Origin: Alphaproteobacteria bacterium
GTDB lineage: Bacteria > Pseudomonadota > Alphaproteobacteria > Rhizobiales > Xanthobacteraceae
Reading direction: 5' to 3'
Assembly: GCA_005884685.1 (NCBI GenBank)
Contig: VBAH01000028.1
Span: 62,001 to 126,000 of the forward strand
DNA length: 64,000 bases
Below are positions 34,943 through 44,636 of the stretch, piece by piece. The stretch's first letter is position 1. The number at the start of each line of letters is the position of its first letter. The position numbers and the translations under genes were made by a program. The notes under the pieces are model-generated. The model was given only the letters and a program-made list of their open reading frames with translations, was not told the DNA's origin and made no database searches.

Positions 34943-34975
34943 GCGCGTTTACGCGCGTCTGCGACGCGCTTTGGC
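34943..34975. repeat. Family E palindromic unit
   Basis: A unit GCGCGTTTACGCGCGTCTGC and on to GACGCGC, lying between the livF start and the livG stop. The same unit is found at 56350-56382 and inverted at 12770-12803. The rest of this 175-base gap is GC-rich and palindromic without a gene. Confidence 0.5.
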
Positions 34976-35081
34976 GGAGTGATGCGTTGCGGGCCCGGGA
35001 GCGCCCGAGTCTGAGGCGGTCCCGCATCTGCGGTGCACCGCGAGGGCGCTGCACCGCGTGCGGGACACATCCAGAGAGTCC

Positions 35082-35846
35082 TCACGCGCGATGCCCCATG
35101 TAGGCTTCCTGCACGCGCGGATCGCTGCGCAGATCGGCGAAGCGGCCTTGCGCGAAGCGCTTGCCCTGCACCAGCACCACGACGTGATCGCACAGCGCGG
35201 CGACCAGCCCCATGTTGTGCTCGATGATCAGGAACGTCATGCCGCGCGCCTTGAGCGCGAGAATGTGCTCGCCGAGTTTTTTCGCGAGCGTCGGATTGAT
35301 GCCGGCGGCCGGCTCGTCGAGCATGATCAGCTTCGGCTCGGCCATCAGCGCGCGGCCGAGCTCCAGGAGCTTCTTCTGCCCGCCGGAGAGGTCGATCGCG
35401 CGATTGTCGCCGACCTGCAGCAGGTTGAGTTCGCGCGCGACTGCGATGGCGCGCAGGCGCAACTCCTCCTCGCGCGCACGCGCCGCCTTCGTACGCAGCA
35501 CGGCTGCGCAAAATGCCTCGCCGGGCTGATGCTTGCCGTACAGCATCAGGTTCTCGATCACCGTGAGAGCGCTAAGCCCGCGCGCGATCTGGAATGTGCG
35601 CGACAGGCCGACTTCGGCGAGCCGGTCCGGCCGCCAGCCGGTGACATCGGTGCCGGCGAAATAGACGGCGCCATCGTTCGGCCGCAGCGCGCCGGTCACT
35701 GCGTTGAACAGCGTGGTCTTGCCGGCGCCGTTCGGGCCGATGAGGCCGGTGATGCGCCCTTGCTCTACGGAAAGGTCCGCGCCGTCGAGCGCCGTGACGC
35801 CGCCGAACCGCCGCCGCAGACCTTTCACTTCAAGAAGCGCCATCAT
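35082..35846 (-). CDS. livG: Liv-type ABC transporter ATPase LivG
   Basis: A 254-residue ATPase: Walker A GPNGAGKTTLFNAVTG, signature LSGGQKKLLELGRALMAEPK, Walker B LIMLDEPAAGINP, and IEHNMGLVAALCDHVVVL at the switch His. Residues 1-20 carry the LEVKGLRRRFGGVTALDG opening typical of LivG. It is the first gene of the Liv operon. A family D repeat separates it from the oxidoreductase gene upstream, which has the same direction. Confidence 0.94.
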   Translation of the reverse strand: MMALLEVKGLRRRFGGVTALDGADLSVEQGRITGLIGPNGAGKTTLFNAVTGALRPNDGAVYFAGTDVTGWRPDRLAEVGLSRTFQIARGLSALTVIENLMLYGKHQPGEAFCAAVLRTKAARAREEELRLRAIAVARELNLLQVGDNRAIDLSGGQKKLLELGRALMAEPKLIMLDEPAAGINPTLAKKLGEHILALKARGMTFLIIEHNMGLVAALCDHVVVLVQGKRFAQGRFADLRSDPRVQEAYMGHRA

Positions 35847-35857
35847 CCACCCGCACT

Positions 35858-35925
35858 CCGCTCATGCCCGCGAAAGCGGGCATCCAGGGCCAAGAACTGG
35901 GTCCCGCTTTCGCGCGGACGAGCGG
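35858..35925. repeat. Family D hairpin repeat
   Basis: CGCTCATGCCCGCGAAAGCG begins the copy and GTCCCGCTTTCGCGCGGAC closes it. It lies between the stop of the DAO oxidoreductase and the livG start, both on the minus strand. Confidence 0.7.
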
Positions 35926-35936
35926 AAGGAAAAACC

Positions 35937-37097
35937 TTAGCCTCGATTCCCCCCGAAGGATTGCACGAACAGATTGCCGGCCGCGATACGATCATGGCTG
36001 AACTGGCGGAAATCGTCCGCGACCTTGCCGGTGAGCAGCCAGTCGGCCAGTTCGCGGCCGATTGCCGGCGCGATCTTGAAGCCGTGTCCGCTGCCGCCGC
36101 AAAAGTCCGCATAGCCCGCGAGGCCCGAACGCGGGCCGACGAACGGATACCAGTCGGGTGTCACGTCATAGAGCGCCGCGTAAGCTTCGATCAGCTTCAT
36201 GCCGGCGAACGACGGGAAGCGGCGCTCGACGCGCGTCTGCACATCGCTGATGAAGTCGGCGTCCGCGCTGGTTTTGTAGTTGTAGGGGTCAACGTCGAAG
36301 TAGTCCTTCGGAAAGCCGCGCCCGATGATGAAGCGGCCCTGGCCGAGCGGGCGGAAATACGTTGCATCGACGCCCATCGAGATCGAGGCCTTGGGAATTT
36401 TGCGGCCCGACGGAATTTGCCACACCGTGTCCTGCTCGCGCACGCAGCGCAGCGGCAGGTCGAGCCCGGCACTTTCCGCCAGCGGCTTTGCCCAGGGGCC
36501 GGCGGCGTTCACCACAAGATTGGCCTTGGCTTCGCCGCTATCCAGTTCAACGCCGGTGATGCGGTCGCCCTCGCGCAACAGCCGCCGCACCGGCGTGCGC
36601 GGGCGAAATTCGCCGCCTGCGGTCTTGAATGCCTCTACGTACGCCTCGGTCGCCTGCACGGGATCGGCGTAGCCGCCATGCGGCTCGTAGACGACGCCCG
36701 CGATGCCGTCCGGATCGATCTCGGACAGGTGCTGCGGAAAGCCCGGCCCCTCGGACCACTCGTTGACGATGCCGAGAGACTTCTGCATCGCGACGTTCTT
36801 CTTCGCGCCATCGACCATCTCGCGCGAGACCACGAAGCAGTAGCCGTCCTGCACGAAGCCGGCATCGCGGCCGAGCTCATTCTTGGCATTCTCGAACATC
36901 GTGATGCTGGCCCGCGCGAGCCGAACCAGCAGCGGCGTCGAATAACTCTGCCGGATGATCGCCGCGCTTTTTCCCGTGCCGCCGCTCGCCGGCTCGCCGC
37001 GCTCGAGCAGGAGCGTCTTCGCGCCGCCCTTCGCCACGTGATAAGCGGTCGCGGCGCCGCTGATGCCCGCGCCGACGACGATTGCGTCGTAGCTCAT
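35937..37097 (-). CDS. FAD-dependent oxidoreductase, sarcosine oxidase-like
   Basis: A 386-residue DAO-family flavoenzyme with AIVVGAGISGAATAYHVA, a SAAIIRQSYSTPL flavin-contact loop and the C-terminal DVTPDWYPFVGP and CGGSGHGFKIAPAIGREL block. Such enzymes oxidise N-methyl or cyclic amines. Its ATG overlaps the hyuB stop by four bases, so it acts with the hydantoinase/oxoprolinase, for example on a lactam- or imide-derived amino acid. The substrate is inferred only from context. Confidence 0.87.
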   Translation of the reverse strand: MSYDAIVVGAGISGAATAYHVAKGGAKTLLLERGEPASGGTGKSAAIIRQSYSTPLLVRLARASITMFENAKNELGRDAGFVQDGYCFVVSREMVDGAKKNVAMQKSLGIVNEWSEGPGFPQHLSEIDPDGIAGVVYEPHGGYADPVQATEAYVEAFKTAGGEFRPRTPVRRLLREGDRITGVELDSGEAKANLVVNAAGPWAKPLAESAGLDLPLRCVREQDTVWQIPSGRKIPKASISMGVDATYFRPLGQGRFIIGRGFPKDYFDVDPYNYKTSADADFISDVQTRVERRFPSFAGMKLIEAYAALYDVTPDWYPFVGPRSGLAGYADFCGGSGHGFKIAPAIGRELADWLLTGKVADDFRQFSHDRIAAGNLFVQSFGGNRG

Positions 37098-38779
37098 GCC
37101 TTCGGCTCCACGCCGTAATTCGTCTTGATGAAATCGCGCGAGAACTTGCCCGACACCAAATCGTCCTCGATCGCGGCCAGCTCGCGCTCCGCTGGCTTGC
37201 CGTAGCCGCCCGCGCCGGGCGTCTCGACCACGATCGCTTCGTCAGGCCGCACCTCGAGGTTCGCCGGCTTGGTCGGCAGCGGCACCTCCGCGGCGCCTGA
37301 GAGCTTGACGAACTTGCCGGTCCCGCCGCTGCCGCCGCCGAACAGGCCCCACGGGCGGTTCACGAAGCGCTCGCCCTGGCCCGAGAACGTCATCGTGTGC
37401 CCGACCGGGCGCACCACGCGGCGCAGCCCCAGCCCGCCGCGGTGTTTTCCTGCGCCGCCGGAGTCCGGAACGAAGCCATAGCTCTCGACCAGCAGCGGAT
37501 ATTCCATCTCGATCGATTCGACCGGCAGGTTCGACGTGTTGGTGATATGTACCTGCACGCCGTCTTTGCCGTCCTTGGTGAAGCGGCCGCCAAAACCGCC
37601 GCCGAGCGTTTCGAGATAGACGTAGTCGCGGTCGTGGCGCGGGTCGTGGCCGAAGAACACGGCCGTCGTATTCGCGCCGTTCGCAGCGCCGACCGCGGCC
37701 TCGGGGATGGCCGGCGCGAGCGCGCCGATCACCACATCGACGATGCGCTGCGCCGTATTGGCGCGCGCTGCCACGGCTGCCGGAAACCTCGCATTGATGA
37801 TGCTGCCGAGCGGGGCGTGGATGTCGACGATGTCGATCAGTCCCTGATTGTTCGGCACGTCCGGATCGAGCAGCGCCTTGAGCGAATAGAGCACGCCCGC
37901 CTGCGTCGCCGTGATGGTGGAATTGATGTTGCCCTTCACCTGCGGGCCGGAGCCGGTGAAATCGAACAGCACGCGTGCGTTGCTGCCATGCGGCGGCACC
38001 GTGATGCGCAGCTTGATCGGAATGTTCGTGGTGCCGGCGCCGTCGTCGTCCATCACGTCTTCGAAGGTGTATTCGCCCGGCGCGATGCGCGTCAGCGCCT
38101 CGCGCAACCGGTCCTCGGTGCGGCGGATGATGTCGTCGAAGGCGGCGGTCAGCAGCGGCACGCCGCGCGCGTCAATCATCTCGGACACACGCCGCACGCC
38201 GAGCCGCGCGGCCGCGACCTGGGCGAAATAGTCGCCACGCCGTTCCTCGGGTACGCGTGCGTTGAGCAACAGGAGATCGAGCACGTCGGTCTGCAGCTCG
38301 CCGCCGCGGAACAGCCGGATCACCGGAATGCGCGTGCCTTCCTGATAGATCTCGGTGCCGCCCGCCATGCTCCCGGGCGTGATCCCGCCGATGTCGGCGT
38401 GATGCGCGATGTTGCACATGAAGCAGACGAGCTTGCCGTCGGCGAATACCGGCATCGCCATGTTGACATCCGGCAGATGCGAGCCGCCGGCCACGTAGGG
38501 ATCGTTGGAGATGAAGATGTCGCCCTCGCGCACCTCGGAGAGCGGCATTTTTGCGAGCAACGTGTTCATCAGGCCCATCATCGAGCCGAGATGAATCGCG
38601 AGGGAGTTCTCCGCCTGCACGATGAGCCGCCCGGCTGGATCGATGATCGCGGTCGAGTGGTCGTGGCGCTCCTTGATGTTGGTCGAATAAGCACTCTTCA
38701 TCAGCGCGATGTAGGTCTCGTCCGCGATGGACTTGAGCCCGTTCGACATGATCTCGAGCGTGATCGGATCGATGCTCAT
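37094..38779 (-). CDS. hyuB: Hydantoinase B / oxoprolinase family subunit
   Basis: A 561-residue HyuB-type subunit: DPITLEIMSNGLKSIADETY at the start, SAYSTNIKERHDHSTAIID, FISNDPYVAGGSHLPDVNMA, and near the end ESYGFVPDSGGAGKHRGGLG, all family landmarks. With HyuA it performs ATP-dependent opening of hydantoins, 5-oxoproline or related cyclic amides. The ATG overlaps hyuA's stop by four bases, and the DAO oxidoreductase overlaps its own stop the same way. Confidence 0.93.
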   Translation of the reverse strand: MSIDPITLEIMSNGLKSIADETYIALMKSAYSTNIKERHDHSTAIIDPAGRLIVQAENSLAIHLGSMMGLMNTLLAKMPLSEVREGDIFISNDPYVAGGSHLPDVNMAMPVFADGKLVCFMCNIAHHADIGGITPGSMAGGTEIYQEGTRIPVIRLFRGGELQTDVLDLLLLNARVPEERRGDYFAQVAAARLGVRRVSEMIDARGVPLLTAAFDDIIRRTEDRLREALTRIAPGEYTFEDVMDDDGAGTTNIPIKLRITVPPHGSNARVLFDFTGSGPQVKGNINSTITATQAGVLYSLKALLDPDVPNNQGLIDIVDIHAPLGSIINARFPAAVAARANTAQRIVDVVIGALAPAIPEAAVGAANGANTTAVFFGHDPRHDRDYVYLETLGGGFGGRFTKDGKDGVQVHITNTSNLPVESIEMEYPLLVESYGFVPDSGGAGKHRGGLGLRRVVRPVGHTMTFSGQGERFVNRPWGLFGGGSGGTGKFVKLSGAAEVPLPTKPANLEVRPDEAIVVETPGAGGYGKPAERELAAIEDDLVSGKFSRDFIKTNYGVEPKA

Positions 38780-40821
38780 GCGGCGATGTCCACGATGAGG
38801 TTGAGATGGGGATCGACGGTCGCGCGGTCGCCGGGAAACAGCAGGGTAGTGGAGTCGAGCTGCTCGATCACCGCGGGACCGTCGATCGTATCGCCCGGCA
38901 TCAGCGTCGCGCGGTCATACACGGGCGTATCATCCGCCTTGTCGGCTTCGAACCACACCTCGCGACGGGACGCGGGCTCGGTCTTGCCGCTCTTGCGCGG
39001 CGCGGCGGGACGCGCCGCGGGCTGGCGCAATCTGCCGACCGCGATCAGGCGGAAGTTGACGATCTCTATCGGGTCGGCCGGATTGTGGAAGCCGTAGGCG
39101 CGCTCGTGCTCGGCAAAGAAGCGCCGCTTGATGTCGTCTGCGCTCGGGAGCGGATCGGCGGCCCCCAAGCCGATCGCGAGCTCGAAGTTCTGCCCGACAT
39201 AGCGCGCGTCGAGCACGATATCGATGCTGCGGCTTGCCCGTTCGACATGCTCGGCATCGAACCAGGCATCGGATTGCGCCTTGAGCTCGGCGATGCGCGT
39301 GCGTACCTCATCCCTGTGTTTGTCATCCATTGGCGTGACCGCCGTGCGCACGAACGTCTCGCGCAGATCCGACACGATCAGGCCCTGCGCGCACAGTATA
39401 CCCGGCGCAAACGGCACAAGACTGCGGCGAATGCCGAGACTCTTCGCAACGTCGGTCGCGTGCAGCGGTCCGGCGCCGCCGAACGGCAGCAGCGCGAAGG
39501 CGCGCGGGTCGTGCCCACGCTCGACCGAGACCGCGCGGATCGCCCGCACCATGTTGGCGACGACGATGCCGAGCATGCCATGCGCGGTGCGCTCGACCGA
39601 AAAACCGAGCCGGCCGGCCAGCGGTGCGATGGCCTTGCGCGCCAAGCTTTCATCGAGCGCCATGCCGCCGCCGAGCAGGCCGCGCGGCGAGAGCCGTCCG
39701 AGCACGAGATTGGCGTCGGTCACGGTCGCCTCGGTGCCGCCGCGACCATAGCAGGCCGGCCCCGGCTGCGCGCCGGCGCTCTGCGGGCCGACTTTCATCA
39801 GTCCGTCGCGGTCGAACCATGCGATCGAGCCGCCGCCCGCGCCGACCGCATTGATGTCGAGCGAGGCAAGCCGCGCCGGATAGCCCTCGATCCATTTGTT
39901 GAAGGTGGTGCCCGCGGTGTACGCGCGGATCAACGCCACGTCCGCGCTGGTGCCGCCCATGTCGAGCGAGATCACGTCCGGCATGCCGGAGAGTCGCGCC
40001 ATGTGGATCGCGCCGACCGCACCCGCCGCCGGTCCCGACAGCGCGGTGCGGATCGGCACATGGCGCGCGCGCGCAACCGACATCAGCCCGCCGGAAGATT
40101 GATTGATGCCGAGCGCGGCCATAGGCGCCGCCTCCGCGACGCCCGCGGCGAAATCGCCGAGATAGCGGTCGATCACCGGCTGCAGGTAGGCATTGAGCAC
40201 GGTTGTCGAAAGCCGCTCGTATTCACGAAACTCCGGCTGCACCTCGGAGGAGATAGAGAGGTACATATCCGGATAAGTCGCAGCGAGTGCGTTGCGGATC
40301 ATCGTCTCGTGCGCCGGATTGAGGAACGAGAACAGCAGGCATACCGCACAGGCGTCAGGCTTGGCCTCACCGATCGCCCGGACCAGCGCGGACAGCGCGT
40401 TGCCGGTGAGTGCTTTGACGGTGCTGCTATCCGCCGTGATGCGCTCTGCCGCCTCGAAGCGCAGTTCGCGCGGCACCAAAGGCGCCGGATAGTCCTCCTG
40501 AAGCGAGAACACATGCGGGCGGATCTGCCGCCCGATCTCGATCAGGTCGCGGAAGCCTTCAGTGACGATCAGGGCGACCTTGCCGCCGCGCCGCTGGATC
40601 AGCGCGTTGGTGGCGACGGTGGTGCCGTGCGAGAGTCGCGTGACCGCGGATAGATCAATGCCATGGGCGGCACCAAGCTCGCGCAGACCGGCGATCACCG
40701 CCTGCGCGGGATTCGCCGGCGTGGAGGCCACCTTGTGCAGGACGATGCGGTCATCGGCGTCGTCGAACGCGAAGAAATCCGTAAAGGTGCCGCCGACATC
40801 GACACCGATCATCCAGGCCAT
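38776..40821 (-). CDS. hyuA: Hydantoinase A / oxoprolinase family subunit
   Basis: A 681-residue HyuA-type subunit with the actin/ASKHA phosphate motif MIGVDVGGTFTDFFAFDDAD, RLSHGTTVATNALIQRRGGK, DMGGTSADVALI, and FGGAGPLHATDVAKSLGI, as in acetone carboxylase and oxoprolinase relatives. I chose the ATG at 40821 (MAWMIGVDVGG); an ATG at 40812 is also possible. It heads the hyuA-hyuB-oxidoreductase operon and is divergent from the molybdenum hydroxylase genes with a 121-base gap that must hold both promoters. Confidence 0.93.
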   Translation of the reverse strand: MAWMIGVDVGGTFTDFFAFDDADDRIVLHKVASTPANPAQAVIAGLRELGAAHGIDLSAVTRLSHGTTVATNALIQRRGGKVALIVTEGFRDLIEIGRQIRPHVFSLQEDYPAPLVPRELRFEAAERITADSSTVKALTGNALSALVRAIGEAKPDACAVCLLFSFLNPAHETMIRNALAATYPDMYLSISSEVQPEFREYERLSTTVLNAYLQPVIDRYLGDFAAGVAEAAPMAALGINQSSGGLMSVARARHVPIRTALSGPAAGAVGAIHMARLSGMPDVISLDMGGTSADVALIRAYTAGTTFNKWIEGYPARLASLDINAVGAGGGSIAWFDRDGLMKVGPQSAGAQPGPACYGRGGTEATVTDANLVLGRLSPRGLLGGGMALDESLARKAIAPLAGRLGFSVERTAHGMLGIVVANMVRAIRAVSVERGHDPRAFALLPFGGAGPLHATDVAKSLGIRRSLVPFAPGILCAQGLIVSDLRETFVRTAVTPMDDKHRDEVRTRIAELKAQSDAWFDAEHVERASRSIDIVLDARYVGQNFELAIGLGAADPLPSADDIKRRFFAEHERAYGFHNPADPIEIVNFRLIAVGRLRQPAARPAAPRKSGKTEPASRREVWFEADKADDTPVYDRATLMPGDTIDGPAVIEQLDSTTLLFPGDRATVDPHLNLIVDIAA

Positions 40822-40942
40822 TCCAAATACCCCGTTGCGGCGATCTTGGAGGGCGAGACCGGCAAGATCAATCGACACAGGGTTGTCGTATGGCTGCCTT
40901 GCACAAGCGTTCGTTTGCGCGAGAATGCCGCGCGGAGGAAGC

Positions 40943-43327
40943 ATGAACTGGGTCGGCCAATCGATCGAACGCGTCGAGGACGCCGCGCTGTTGACCGGGC
41001 GCGGGCGCTACATCGACGACTTGGCCGCGCCGCCCGGCTGCCTGCACGCCGCCGTGCTGCGCTCACCGCATCCGCACGCGGCGATCCGCGCAATCGATGT
41101 GAGCGCCGCGAGGGCTGCGAAGGGTGTCGCGGCCGTGATCACCGCGGATGACGTTACGCAATTCGGTGCGCCGCTGCTCGCCGGCGTGAAGGCGAACATC
41201 CGGTGCTGGCCGATCGCGGTCGAGCGCGTGCGCTACGTGGGTGAGCCTGTTGCGGTGGTCATAGCGGCAGACCGCTACCTCGCAGAGGACGCGCTGGAAT
41301 TGATCGCGGTCGACTACGCGCCGCTGCCGATCACGCTGCGGCCCGCGGATGCACTCAAGCCCGACAGCGCGGTGCTGCATGAAGGGCTCGGCTCGAATAT
41401 CGCGAGTGACCGTTCGTTCCGCTACGGCGATCCCGCGGGCGCGTTCGCGCGCGCCGCGCATCGCGTGTCGGTGAAGGTCGACTACCCGCGCAACTCCTGC
41501 ACGCCGATCGAAACCTATGGGCTGATCGCGGATTACGATCCGGGCGAGGACGCCTACGACATGCTCGCGACCTTTCAGGGACCGTTCAGCATCCACGCGG
41601 TGCTGGCGCGCGCATTGAAAGTGCCGGGCAACCGGCTGCGCCTGCGCACGCCGCCGGATTCGGGCGGCAGCTTCGGCGTGAAGCAGGGCATCTTTCCCTA
41701 CATCGCGCTGATGGGGATCGCGGCGCGCGTCGCCGGGCGCCCGGTGAAATGGATCGAGGACCGGCTCGAACATCTCGCCGCTTCGGTGTCGGCGACGAAC
41801 CGTATGATCACGCTCGAGGCCGCCGTCGAAGCGGACGGGCGTATCACGGCGCTGGCGTGGGATCAGGTGGAAGATGTCGGCGCACACATTCGCGCGCCCG
41901 AACCCGCCACGCTCTATCGCATGCACGGCAACCTCACCGGCGCCTACGACATCGCTAACGTCTCGGTGCGCAACCGCGTGGTGATGACGAACAAGACACC
42001 GACCGGACTGAACCGCGGATTTGGCGGCCCGCAGGTCTACTACGCGCTCGAGCGGATGATGCAGCGCATTGCGGTCGAGCTGCAGCTCGACCCGCTCAAT
42101 GTGATCCGGCGCAATCTCGTGCCGAGCGGGGTCTTTCCATTTCGGACCGCGACGGGTGGGCTGCTCGACTCCGGCGATTACCCCGCCGCCGTGCAGCAGG
42201 CGATCGACGAGGGGGGCCTCGCCGAGTTGCGCGCGCGGCAACAGCAGGCGCGCGCCGAAGGCCGCCTCTATGGCGTCGGCATGACCGCCGTGGTCGAGCC
42301 GAGCGTCTCCAACATGGGCTACATCACGACCGTGCTCACCCCCGCGGAGCGGCGCAAGGCCGGCCCGAAGAACGGCGCGCAGGCAACCGCCACCATCTCG
42401 CTCGATCCCGGCGGCGCCGTGACGGTGCATGTCTCGTCGGTCCCGCAAGGCCAGGGGCATCGCACCGTGGTGGCGCAAATTGTCGCCGACGCGTTCGGCC
42501 TCAGGCCTTCCGACATTCGGGTCATCACCGAGATGGATACGGCGCGCGATGCCTGGTCGATCGCGTCGGGCAATTATGCGAGCCGCTTCGCGCCCGCCGT
42601 GGGCGGCGCCGTGCAGCTTGCATGCGAGCGCATCCGGGAAAAGCTTGCGCGCGCGGCCGCGGCGCAGCTCAATGTGCCGGCGGACGAGATCGAGTTTGCG
42701 GCGAGCCGCGTTCGCGCACGCGGCAATCCCGACAATGCGCTGCCCTTCGCTCGCCTTGCCGCAACCGCGCATTGGGCGCCCGGCACGCTCGCCGATGATG
42801 ATCAGGCGCTGCGCGAAACCGTGTTCTGGACACCGCCGCAACTGACCGCGCCCACCGAGGAGGACGGGATCAACTCCTCCCTTTGCCACGGCTTCATCTT
42901 CGATTTCTGCGGCTTGGAGGTCGACCGCATCACCGGCGCGGTGCGCATCGACAAGTACGTCACCATGCACGACTGCGGCCGCGTGCTGCATCCCGGCATG
43001 GTCGCGGGCCAGGTGGCCGGCGGCTTCGCGCAGGCGCTCGGCGCGGCGCTCTACGAGGCATATGTCTACGCCGACGACGGCAGCTTCATTTCGGGAACGC
43101 TCGCCGACTACCTGATGCCGACCAGCGCCGAAGTGCCCGCGCCGCTGATCCTGCATTTCGAATCGCCGTCCCCGTTCACGCCGCTCGGCGCCAAGGGCGT
43201 CGGCGAAGGCAACTGCATGAGCACGCCGGTGTGCATCGCCAACGCGGTGGCGGATGCGCTCGGCGTGAAAGAGCTCGACCTGCCGCTCACGCCCGCGAAG
43301 CTTGCGGCGCTGGTGCACGCCGCATGA
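40943..43327 (+). CDS. Molybdenum hydroxylase large subunit (CoxL/XdhA-like)
   Basis: A 794-residue molybdopterin subunit: N-terminal QSIERVEDAALLTGRGRYID, MoCo contacts PPDSGGSFGVKQG and GLNRGFGGPQVYYALE, then SSVPQGQGHRTVVAQIVADA and a C-terminal GAKGVGEGNCMSTPVCIANA with the conserved Glu. It lacks the AYxCSFR loop of form I CO dehydrogenase, so it hydroxylates an organic substrate, probably a heterocycle or aromatic acid. GGAGGAA precedes the ATG. Followed by the FAD and Fe-S subunits with overlapping starts. Confidence 0.92.
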   Translation: MNWVGQSIERVEDAALLTGRGRYIDDLAAPPGCLHAAVLRSPHPHAAIRAIDVSAARAAKGVAAVITADDVTQFGAPLLAGVKANIRCWPIAVERVRYVGEPVAVVIAADRYLAEDALELIAVDYAPLPITLRPADALKPDSAVLHEGLGSNIASDRSFRYGDPAGAFARAAHRVSVKVDYPRNSCTPIETYGLIADYDPGEDAYDMLATFQGPFSIHAVLARALKVPGNRLRLRTPPDSGGSFGVKQGIFPYIALMGIAARVAGRPVKWIEDRLEHLAASVSATNRMITLEAAVEADGRITALAWDQVEDVGAHIRAPEPATLYRMHGNLTGAYDIANVSVRNRVVMTNKTPTGLNRGFGGPQVYYALERMMQRIAVELQLDPLNVIRRNLVPSGVFPFRTATGGLLDSGDYPAAVQQAIDEGGLAELRARQQQARAEGRLYGVGMTAVVEPSVSNMGYITTVLTPAERRKAGPKNGAQATATISLDPGGAVTVHVSSVPQGQGHRTVVAQIVADAFGLRPSDIRVITEMDTARDAWSIASGNYASRFAPAVGGAVQLACERIREKLARAAAAQLNVPADEIEFAASRVRARGNPDNALPFARLAATAHWAPGTLADDDQALRETVFWTPPQLTAPTEEDGINSSLCHGFIFDFCGLEVDRITGAVRIDKYVTMHDCGRVLHPGMVAGQVAGGFAQALGAALYEAYVYADDGSFISGTLADYLMPTSAEVPAPLILHFESPSPFTPLGAKGVGEGNCMSTPVCIANAVADALGVKELDLPLTPAKLAALVHAA

Positions 43328-44139
43328 AGCCCGCGCCGTTCGACTATGTGCGCGCCGAAAGTTTGGCCGAGGCGCACGACGTGCTCGCCGCCGAGGGCGG
43401 CGATGCCGCCGTGATCGCCGGAGGGCAATCGCTGGTGCCGCTGCTCTCGATGCGCATGGCGCGGCCAAAGGTGCTGATCGACATCATGCACATCGCCGAG
43501 CTTGATGGTATCGCGATGGACAATAATACAATCCGGGTCAGCGCGCGCGTGCGGCAGGCGGAGTTGCTCGCATGGCCGGACCTTGCGGTGCGGCAGCCGC
43601 TGCTGGCGCAGGCCATGCCCTGGATCGGTCATTGGCAGACGCGATCGCGCGGGACGGTATGCGGCTCGATCGCGCTGGCCGATCCGAGCGCCGAACTGCC
43701 GCTGTGCCTTCTGGCACTGGGCGGCGAAGTCACACTCTCATCGAAGCAGGGCCGGCGCAGCGTAGAGGCCGGAGATTTCTTCACCGGCCTGATGTCGACC
43801 GCGCGGCGCGACGACGAGCTGATCGAACAGGTCTCGTTCCCCTGCCGCCGCCCCGGCGAGGGGTTCGCCTTCCGTGAGTTTGCGCGCCGCCATGGCGATT
43901 TCGCGATCGTGGCCTGTGCGGCGGTCGCAACGGAGAAAAGCGTGCAGCTTGCCGTGAGTGGCGTCGCAGACCGCCCCGTCGTGCGCGACTTCGATGACGC
44001 GAGCGACGCGGCGCTTGCGGCGTTCGCGTCGGAGCTCGACACGCGCGATGACCTGCACGCGACCGCCGAATACCGCCGCATGCTGGTGCGCGAGCTCGGC
44101 CGGCAAACCATCGAGGAGGCGCGCCGATGCCGCGCCTGA
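43324..44139 (+). CDS. Molybdenum hydroxylase FAD-binding medium subunit
   Basis: A 271-residue subunit with both FAD pyrophosphate-binding loops: IAGGQSLVPLLSMRMARP and RGTVCGSIALADPSAELPL, plus RRDDELIEQVSFP. Electrons from the Mo centre pass through the Fe-S subunit to this flavin. The ATG overlaps the stop of the large subunit by four bases, and its end overlaps the Fe-S subunit gene by 13 bases. Confidence 0.92.
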   Translation: MKPAPFDYVRAESLAEAHDVLAAEGGDAAVIAGGQSLVPLLSMRMARPKVLIDIMHIAELDGIAMDNNTIRVSARVRQAELLAWPDLAVRQPLLAQAMPWIGHWQTRSRGTVCGSIALADPSAELPLCLLALGGEVTLSSKQGRRSVEAGDFFTGLMSTARRDDELIEQVSFPCRRPGEGFAFREFARRHGDFAIVACAAVATEKSVQLAVSGVADRPVVRDFDDASDAALAAFASELDTRDDLHATAEYRRMLVRELGRQTIEEARRCRA

Positions 44140-44636
44140 GCCCCGATGCGCGGCACACGGTGCGCGTTACCGTCAATGGCCGTGCGCTCGAAGGTGAGGC
44201 AGAGCCGCGCATGCTGCTCACCGATTTCCTGCGCCACAAACTCGGCCTCACCGGCACGCATGTCGGCTGCGAGCACGGGGTGTGCGGCGCCTGCACGATC
44301 CAGATCGATGGGGCGCCGGCGCGCGCGTGTCTCACGCTCGCCGTGCAGGCCGACGGCGCCGATATCCGCACCGTGGAAGGCCTTGCGCCGGAGCCGGGCC
44401 GCCTCTCGATTTTGCAGGAAGCCTTCCGCCGTCATCACGCGCTGCAGTGCGGCTTCTGCACGGCGGGCATCCTGATGTCGCTCAACTGGTATCTTGCCCG
44501 CACGCCGGACCCGAGCGAGGTGGAGCTGCGGGAATTCCTCTCAGGCCACATCTGCCGCTGCACCGGCTATGTGCCGATCGTCGCGGCGGCGCTCGATGCC
44601 GCGCAGCGGCTGCGCGAGACGGGAGAGCAAAGATGA
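44127..44636 (+). CDS. Molybdenum hydroxylase 2Fe-2S small subunit
   Basis: A 169-residue subunit with the plant-type ferredoxin cluster GCEHGVCGACTIQIDG...ARACL and the second cluster CGFCTAGILM...GHICRCTGY, the standard eight cysteines. VNGRALEGEAEPRMLLTDFL forms the N-terminal ferredoxin fold. Its TGA overlaps the start of the FAH-family gene. Confidence 0.95.
   Translation: MPRLSPDARHTVRVTVNGRALEGEAEPRMLLTDFLRHKLGLTGTHVGCEHGVCGACTIQIDGAPARACLTLAVQADGADIRTVEGLAPEPGRLSILQEAFRRHHALQCGFCTAGILMSLNWYLARTPDPSEVELREFLSGHICRCTGYVPIVAAALDAAQRLRETGEQR

Noticed and set aside
38806-40653. Long plus-strand frame opposite hyuA
   Set aside because: Arg/His-rich shadow frame; hyuA on the other strand has clear family motifs.
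41063-43468. 801-codon minus-strand frame opposite the molybdenum hydroxylase large subunit
   Set aside because: Composition is that of a GC-rich shadow frame, and the plus-strand protein is well conserved.
40943-44636. CO dehydrogenase (coxLMS)
   Set aside because: The large subunit lacks the AYxCSFR active-site loop that marks form I CO dehydrogenase, so a generic molybdenum hydroxylase call is safer.
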